A DNA stretch of 64,000 nt from Clitopilus passeckerianus. Its lineage: Eukaryota; Basidiomycota; Agaricomycetes; Agaricales; Entolomataceae. The notes beneath the pieces were generated by a model, which saw only the letters and a list, made by a program, of their open reading frames with translations, was not told the origin of the DNA and did no database searches. The position numbers and the translations under genes were made by a program. Positions within the stretch are counted from its first letter, which is position 1, and each line of letters begins with the position of its first letter. Below are positions 57,277 through 64,000 of the stretch, one piece after another. Location: contig CALYLX010000141.1 of assembly GCA_944990035.1 (NCBI GenBank), forward strand, positions 1-64,000. The letters are read 5' to 3'.

Positions 57277-58581
57277 CTATGCCGAACTCAACCGAGAAAC
57301 CATGACCGCGAACATGATCAGAGCTCCCCACCTCCACTTCTCCCAGACGATCCTCCCCCATGTGGCAGCGAAGCCCATCGCTGCTTGAGGCTTCTTCTCT
57401 GCATCTCGATCACCTGTGCCCGATACACCGTTGCTACTGTTACCAGCTTTTGCTGCAGGTACGAGGTTCATCGGGCTTGAGGGTGTTATTATGTTGAGAG
57501 TATTAGGCTGCGCAGGGGGGGTCGAGGTTGAAGAAGGCTGAGCTCCGCGTTCTTTGACTCCCATATTGGGAAGATCTTTAGGGATCGGTGTGCAGTACTA
57601 ATCACCATGCGTCAGCGGGATGATCTCGGGTTCAAGGTATCACAAGCTGATTTTTGCTTACCTCAGGGAATGCTTCTCTAAACCTTGGTTGGTTGGTATT
57701 CCAGTGGTGACTGCGTTCGGCAAACGTTCGTTTGTGTTGGTCAGACGACGTTACTGAGCCTGTGGTCATTTCGTCGGAGAGCATGAATGAGAGGAGGCCA
57801 GTGAGAATTGTGGCGACACTCCATGCTGGATTCCACTGTAGATGCGAATCAATCAACAATTATCAGACGACGAAAGATAAAAGACATACAGTCCCTGGGT
57901 GGAAATCTGACATTGAGAAGCAGATCTTGCGGTCAGGGTGGAATCGGCCAGACGGTGTGAACATCTATATGAATGAACCGTGGTCAGCAAATGCATCCAT
58001 ATTTCAACAGCTCCTCCCAAAAAAACAACAAAGGCGCCCGTTTAGTTCGATACGAGCCTGGCCAAGGCGGGATTGGGATTCAAACCCGGTCCGGTTAAAC
58101 TAACCCGATCCAGCCGCAGCGACCTCGAGCGAGACGTATCAAGGGGAAAGGAGAGAGGGCGCTGACATACCTTGATGCCGGGAGGCTTGAACGGATACTC
58201 GGAAGGGAAAAGGAGGACACCATGGTATTCTCCTCCAGCGAACGGTGAATCCGGGGGACCTCGCTATCGAACAAAATAATTCAGACTCGAGTCGTTGAGG
58301 GGGTGTAGAAGACGAGGAGGTCATACAATGATGTAGTTCCCTGTGCAAGGGCGGTGTATTAGTTCTTCATCATCATCAAAAGTGGACGGATGTCGAGGAC
58401 ATACAGGTCAAAATATTCTTCTCATCAGGCGCAGCCCAGACAAATGGAGGCGGCTCCCGCTGCATAGCGACATATTCTTTCGTGAGCTATCATCCAAGAA
58501 CAAATATCAATCAGCATCCTCATCTGCACGGATATACGAGATTTAAGCACTCACACGTTTAGAAGCTGCTTTACTAGCCAT
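57277..58581 (-). CDS. UBC6: Ubiquitin-conjugating enzyme E2, UBC6/UBE2J2 type, tail-anchored (261 aa)
   Basis: ER-anchored E2 of the ER-associated degradation pathway. Exons (descending): 58555-58581, 58405-58486, 58327-58340 (14 nt), 58171-58263, 57890-57964, 57662-57835, 57277-57597. The protein starts MASKAASKR and continues '[20 protein letters not shown]', the usual UBC6 beginning. The active-site Cys87 lies in '[19 protein letters not shown]', at the same number as in yeast Ubc6. The C-terminal 100 residues are a disordered linker followed by a single hydrophobic anchor ('[11 protein letters not shown]') near the end. The fourth intron (57965-58170) is unusually long for this locus, about 206 nt. 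Confidence 0.94.
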
Positions 58582-59373
58582 TAATCCCGACTAGACGCTA
58601 TATGGTACACAATACAGTTCGATGCGATAAGATGCGGCCCTGACAAAGAGAAAAAAGGATAAAAGATAGATGCTGGCGAAGGGCAACGGCGACGACGAGC
58701 AACGACGGCGGCAGCGGTGGCGGGTACTAGGCGGTGGTTTGGTGGAGAAACGAGGTCTGGTGTGATGTGTGATGGCAATGCGAGGCCTTCGAGAACAAAC
58801 AAGAGAATACAAAAAGATTGCCCTATTATGTCAGCCGCTCTAGTGGGGAAATTTCAAATTTCAGAGAAGAAAGGTTGCCAATGCGCAGGGAACGCGTTTT
58901 GAGGGGAAGGGACATCTTTACATACTCCAGAAGATAAGGAAAAATATATGGAATGAGGATAATTAGACTCGGAGTTGTTGCCACGGCCGACATTTGTTCG
59001 TTCGTCGTCCTGGTTGCCGCGCCCTCATAAGGGACGAATCGAATACAACGGTCATTGTACAGTCGCCGAGATTTGATGTTGACGGAAAACTCTGAAAAGC
59101 TTCAGATGAGCCCTGACAAACAAGGGCCCGATATGATGAGGTGAGGTGAAAGTACAGTTGATGAAGGTAAGTAATCAACCCCACAAGTGATCTGCTTCAG
59201 CGCTGGTATGAATTGATATTGAGTATGTGTGAAGAGTATTACATGAAGTTGAGATAGGCAACGGAACGAGTACCCCGAGGCAGCCAGTCAATTACCCACA
59301 GTTTTGCCAACTATCCGCCAGCTACGGTAGAACTCCCCGAAGAAAAGAAGTGGAACCTTGGTCTGCCCACTCA
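58582..59373. other. Spacer between UBC6 and CWC27
   Basis: About 790 bp: upstream region of UBC6 and 3' region of CWC27. No gene supported. Confidence 0.4.
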
Positions 59374-61506
59374 TCATCTACGATATCGGTCCCCACCCCT
59401 GGCTTCTTCATTCCTCCCTTCACCCCGGCCACCACCGCCCCCATGTCTGCCATATCCTCCTCCTCCACCGCCACGATGCCCACCCCTCCCCTTATTCTGC
59501 TTCATCCTCCTCTCCCTCTCCTCCTCCTTAGCCTTCGCACTCCTCAGCCTCGGATCAATAACCTCATAGTCCCTCTCCGCCTTCTCCACCTCCTCCGTAT
59601 TATCCTTCGGGAAATGCAGCGCATGCCCCATGAAACCCGTATCCCTATCCACCTCCATCCCTTCTTCCTCTCCTCCTCCTCCCTCTCCCTTCTCAGGTCC
59701 GTCATCATCACCCATACTATCCTCCACGACCGTGCTCTTCAACATCCCTCTGAAGCTGCTCAACGCGGCCAAGGTAGCACTCTCATCCTTCTTCTTCCCC
59801 TTCTTCGCTCCCCTGCGTGCGTTGGCGTACTTGTCCAATTCTTCCTGCAAGGCGGATTTTTTGGGCTTCTTGGTGACAGGCTCGTCGTCGCTCAGGTTCC
59901 CGTCTCGCCGTTTGGTGAGTTTTCGGATGTCGGCTTCCATTTTCTCGATCTCGGTCATGCGGGAATTTCTGACGGAGTGGATGGTCAGAGCAATGACAGG
60001 AAGGCAGTACTTGTGACCTACCGACTTGCGGCCTGCTCCTCGGCGTGTTTCTGCCTGATTTTCGAGATGTCGTCCTCCTTCTTGTCCGCTCGCTTTTCGT
60101 CCTACAGGAGGGAGTTAGTTGATACATTCATAAGAAACCGGACGGGAACAACCCCTCACCTCATCTTTAGGCTTAGCTTTGCCAGAACCTTCAGCTTTTA
60201 ACGGTTTTGTGGGCTGTGTCACGAAGTCCGGGATCGAGGCTGCAGCGGTTTTAGTGGAAGTCGTCACCACTGAAAGGAACGTCAGCCAAACGAACAAAGC
60301 AAAGCAATCTCGACCAACATACAATCCGGACGGAATATAGGCTTCTTCTTGAATGTCACCTCTTCCTCCTCCATATCCTCATCTGCACCAAAGCTGAGAA
60401 GCTTCTTGTCCCTATTGATATACCCGGTCAAAATTCTGATAATTCGTGTTTTGTAGGGTGAACATACTTCTTCGCACCCTTCCTCCTCTCCATCTCCTCT
60501 CGCTCCTTCTGCGCTCCTTCCCGTGCTTTCTGCTGAGCCCGACGTTCAGCGGCTGTGATTCGGGGAACAATGTCATCAAATGGGTTGTCGATGATGCGGA
60601 TGGACTTGATTTTTGGTGGGCTAGGTTTTTAGATTAGCAACAAGCAGGCAGAGAAGAGCAAATGGGCGCACTATACTGGTCTACCTTCCCCGTCGATTTC
60701 TGGGGTGGGAATCAGTCGCCGCCAGAAGTAAGTAGAGAGAAGTTGTACGAACCCATTTCTCCAATCTTCATGACGTCTAACCAAAGAGTCAGCATCTAGT
60801 AAACCGGAATGCTGCAAGGAGACTTACTGTACACCGTATCCCCAACACACCGTCCAAAGAGTGTGTTCTTGCCGTGCAGTTCGTCCGCTCGGTCTGTTAC
60901 AGCCAACCCAGTCAGTTCTAAGAAGAATACATATTCAAATATGAACGCACCGAGTGTGATGAAGAATTGCGAGTCATTTGAGTTCTTCGATCCATTGTTG
61001 GCCATACCCACTATCCCTCGATGGGCATACCGCAGCCGGGGGTGTATCTCATCCTCGAAGGGCTCTGACCAGTAATTCCAGTCAGCTCTTAGCCCCCAAC
61101 GGAAGGCCAGACTGGCATACCTCCGAAGAACGACTCTCCTCCTTGCCCAGTCCCCGTCCGGTCACCGGTTTGGACCAAGAACCCTGGAACAATACTTCAA
61201 ACATATGAAGGCTCAGTCCTCCGCTGAATTCCGGGATGGAGACACGCACCGGTGGAATATAACACCATCATAGTACCCTGGACATCCCACACGTTAGTGA
61301 GTGAAGTCGTGCGGCCAGAGGACTTACAAACCCTCCATTGCGAGTGCGAGGAAGTTTCGGCATGTTTTTGGTGTTTCCTGCAAATATTCCTCAGCTCAAA
61401 GCATCATAGCATGAGAAGACAGAGACATACCTTTGACCAAAGTTCAATTTCAATTTCTCCTGCAGTTGTTTCGATTATAACGCGGCCATTTGTGGGAAGA
61501 GCCATT
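59374..61506 (-). CDS. CWC27: Spliceosomal cyclophilin CWC27-like, about 493 aa
   Basis: Cyclophilin-domain protein of the activated spliceosome (partner of CWC22 in known systems). Thirteen exons; the protein starts MALPTNGRVIIETTAGEI. Cyclophilin blocks: 'YYDGVIFHR|IVPGFLVQTGD', 'GQGGESFFG', 'RGIVGMANNGSKNSNDSQFF' and 'KNTLFGRCVGDTVYN'. The family link 'EIDGEGRPVYPPKIKSIRI' forms only if intron 8 starts at the GTGCGC donor near 60670. The long charged C-terminal part ends in the CWC27-specific segment 'GHALHFPKDN...DYEVIDPR' and a Gly/Arg-rich tail. Intron donors GTTTGT and GTAGGT are used in places, so exon edges are less sure than the gene identity. The active-site Arg is present in 'FHR'. 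Confidence 0.92.
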
Positions 61507-61857
61507 GCAGCTTGAACGCTTGGGTCGTGGAAGTCGAGGATTTGCGGAGGACTAATTCAGAAGACACGTAGGAAACCTCAAACGTTGTTTTGTCTGGGTT
61601 ATCAAGAATTGGTTGGAGATTGAAGCCTAGCAGAAGAAAGCAAACTCACAGGGGGCAAGTGCGTTGAGCCTGAGAGTTGGAAGTTCGGGCTCCAGCCTGA
61701 GGGCAGTTGTTTGGCACCACCGTCAGAGTCAAATAACGCGTGGCCCATTCATGGCATCGCGCGAGTTGTTGCCTTCTCGCACGGTGACGACTATTGTCGC
61801 GTATATACCTACATCTCTTCGCTTTTTCACTTGGTCGGCAATCTTGAAATCTAGTAT
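61507..61857. promoter_or_regulatory. Divergent spacer CWC27 / kelch gene
   Basis: About 350 bp; no gene or distinctive element recognised. Confidence 0.35.
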
Positions 61858-63473
61858 GAGCAATAACGTTTATACAAAAAAACGCACGGCCGCGGCCTCA
61901 GGCAGTACTGCAGCTGCGGGTTTGTCAAAACGTTCTCGACTTGGTGTGCAAACGAGAGCATCAGCTACCAATGCTTCTCATTCCGAAGTAGGCTCATCAG
62001 CTGCAAGCCGTCGGAACCCGTCTCAATCACCTTCCTATTCCTATTCGAGGTTTCAATTCTGTGGACGGGCAGAAAACCCCCATTTATGACCATGCATATT
62101 GGGCCATGGACAGCAGAAATGATACACTGTATTCCTTTGGCGGCCGAAAGGAAGATAACTCAGTAAATCTTGCTATAACAGCAGGCTTGTATGCATTGAA
62201 TGTCAAAGATAAAAAGTAGCAGGATCTACCTGTAAGTCATAATGTCCTACAAGTAGTACAATCGGACATATCCTGATTGGTGAACCCAACAATTGAAGAC
62301 ACAACTAGTACCCTATCCCAATCACCGGACTCAGAGCATGGACAATACCTTACCCCCGAAGCTCATTGCCCCTGCATTAGCACTCGTCGAGCTGCCAGGT
62401 GCCGGCCAATTTCTCTTCATGTTCGGTGGGAATGACTCGGACACCAACGGCCCCAGGGGGAACGCTAGAAACGAACTTATTTCTATTAATCTCAATGCGC
62501 CAAATCTGAAATTTTGGTTGTGCCATACGATCTCCGGAAATGCAGGACCGGGACGTGTTTGTGCGTCAATGGTCTTTACCCACAATCGATTTTTCATCTT
62601 TGGCGGTCGCTCTGAGGCTCACTTTGATGCTATCCCACCCCTCCGCTCTTACAGTGTTATCAAGTATGACATTGGAACTAAGTCTTTTCACTGGGAAGTG
62701 GCAGAACAGGATTTTCCAGATGTTGTTCCCGCCATGGGCTACAATCCCGAGGCTATGGTTATCAACGGGGGCTATCAAATCCTCCTCACACCTGGTCGAG
62801 ATCATCGCTTAGCGGTACGTTCTACTGAATTGTCCTGAGTCAGGTTGTGACTGATCTTTTGTTGGCCTAGCTCTATAATTTCACAGCTGACAACATACTA
62901 TTCTTCAACACGAGGACAAGCATATTCTCACCCACACAAATGCGGCCACAAGATATCCCTTTTCCGCGCAACAAAATCACCAGCTATGAGCCGCTGCCTT
63001 TATTACACCGACCAGCATCGGCGCCGCCCACCTGGCAGCCCTCTATTATTTTCTGTTGTTGGCTCAAAGATCGCACGACCTGGCAACAGTTCTTTGATTC
63101 GGATCCAGACTCGAAATCTTTGCTCGTGGAGCTTTATCAGTACACCCTTCCCCCCTACGAGAACCATATCTGCTCCTTGAAACGAGCGGTGTAGATTGGA
63201 AAGTTATCCAAACGAATGTTTCCGTCCGCCGTCTTCATGAATCACCAACCCGGCTCTGATCCGCATCTCTTTATCATGGGCAATAGGGAGGAAGAAAGTC
63301 CAGGAATGAAGGTAATTCAGACGCAGGACGAGCCGGGAATCATTCGCAGGCTCTACGAGGACGGGGTTGCCGAAGAGCCGGAGGACAATGAAGACGACGC
63401 TGACACACAATCGTATTTTGATGTTTATGCAGAGGTAGAATTAGGATATTGTCTGCACGATGATGAATGGTAA
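61858..63473 (+). pseudogene. Kelch-repeat gene with nonsense codon and frame breaks
   Basis: Kelch-type beta-propeller blocks are readable along the plus strand: 'YDHAYWAMDSRNDTLYSFGG', 'FLFMFGGNDSDTNGPRGN', 'PGRVCASMVFTHNRFFIFGG' and 'EAMVINGGYQILL'. The N-terminus (from 61858, 'MSNNVYTKKRTAAASGS') is basic and Ala/Ser-rich. The gene is broken in several places as written. The frame shifts by one base near 62051-62055. A TAG at 62217-62219 stands where the repeat would have Trp. The frame shifts near 63172-63180 and returns near 63250. An intron at about 62230-62295 still has good splice signals. Final residues end at 63473. Either a decaying gene or an error-rich stretch of assembly. In agarics such kelch proteins are numerous and their roles mostly unknown. 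Confidence 0.65.
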
Positions 63474-64000
63474 TTTCTTCTCCGTATATTTAAAAATCAC
63501 AGCACAATATGTGCCGCTTTTCGGATAGGCAACAAGCTAATTTAACTTGAGGTTGTACGCACGGGCAGTAATAGAGATTAAGGGATGCTGTTTTTCCTCG
63601 AGCGGATTGATCCAGGGCACGTTAGCTTGATCGTTGGGGGTTGACACATTACTTAGTGCTCGTAGGGCATCGGAACCAACACTCTGAGATGTCGGCGAAA
63701 ATGAAGAATCCAAACGGAAATACATTTCTCAGCAAGTGGACGGAACAGAATTTCGAACGGCATGCGATACCGAGTTGAGTCCATCCCCAGTGTTTACCGT
63801 GAAAACCATACAACATTATGGTGCTGAGTTGGTCTGGTGCTCGCCAATTACCCCTGGCCATCTTAACACCTCAATTCAGACTTTCGATAGCGCTTCACCG
63901 AGGTTTATTGTCGCAGACCTCCTGACCACTGCAGAGGCCTTGACGGCTCGATTTCGGCTTGCCAAGCCTTGATCAACATCGGGCCAGAAATTTATCCCCG
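63474..64000. other. Right edge, unresolved frames
   Basis: Frames are open on both strands: 63537-63725 and 63649-63861 (-), and 63736-63972 (+). The minus-strand frame ending at 63537 reads 'NPLEEKQHPLISI' and could be the last exon of a gene running in from the right. I cannot decide from this window. Confidence 0.3.

Noticed and set aside
58020..58110. T-arm-like 'GGATTCAAACCCGG' in the long UBC6 intron
   Set aside because: No full cloverleaf could be built around it.
59350..60201. Plus-strand 283-codon frame
   Set aside because: It is antisense to the Lys/Glu- and Gly-rich CWC27 C-terminal exon, which has clear family sequence on the minus strand.

Overview
The window is nuclear DNA from a fungus, most likely a basidiomycete of the mushroom class (Agaricomycetes). 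This rests on dense short introns (mostly 45-70 nt, GTRNGT...YAG), non-RD 'HGDLK' kinases, a secreted GH76 enzyme, tRNA-Lys genes with introns, and the lack of any bacterial-style gene packing. I saw no rRNA, CRISPR array, organelle gene or intact transposon.

Layout. 0.6-3.4 kb: MKT1-like regulator (-), with two probable one-base frame breaks near its C-terminus. 3.4-10 kb: mostly gene-free, with one intron-containing tRNA-Lys(CUU). 10-24.4 kb: an unknown disordered protein (+), an alpha-arrestin with a PPPY motif (-), the GPI-anchor de-N-acetylase (+), a sugar-alcohol-type SDR (-), tRNA-Lys(UUU) (+), an unknown membrane protein (-) and a DH-PH-FYVE RhoGEF (+). 24.7-29.5 kb: a large disordered protein with a C-terminal NTF2-like fold (-), divergent from ribosomal protein eL37 (+). 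30-34.7 kb: two related seven-helix membrane proteins (+). 35.2-37.7 kb: a TMEM16/anoctamin-type scramblase (+).

38-54 kb is the accessory region. It holds a tandem pair of secreted serine hydrolases of the beta-lactamase/transpeptidase fold, which share a 488-bp identical tract. It also holds two paralogous small TKL-type kinases that flank a GH76 alpha-mannanase (-). Duplicated non-coding pieces show that this part grew by local duplication.

54.8-61.5 kb returns to housekeeping genes: an HSD10-like SDR (-), thymidylate kinase (+), UBC6-type tail-anchored E2 (-) and the spliceosomal cyclophilin CWC27 (-). From 61.9 kb on lies a kelch-repeat gene carrying a nonsense codon and several frame breaks.

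The genes do not form one pathway. Housekeeping functions (mRNA export and regulation, splicing, GPI synthesis, ubiquitin, dTTP synthesis, translation) surround a lineage-specific stretch of duplicated secreted enzymes, kinases and membrane receptors. I found no clearly new system. The best leads are the gene-converted hydrolase pair, the kinase-GH76-kinase block, the paired 7TM proteins, and the cluster of one-base frame breaks, which could be assembly error or real decay. All exon boundaries were placed by hand from splice signals and reading frame.
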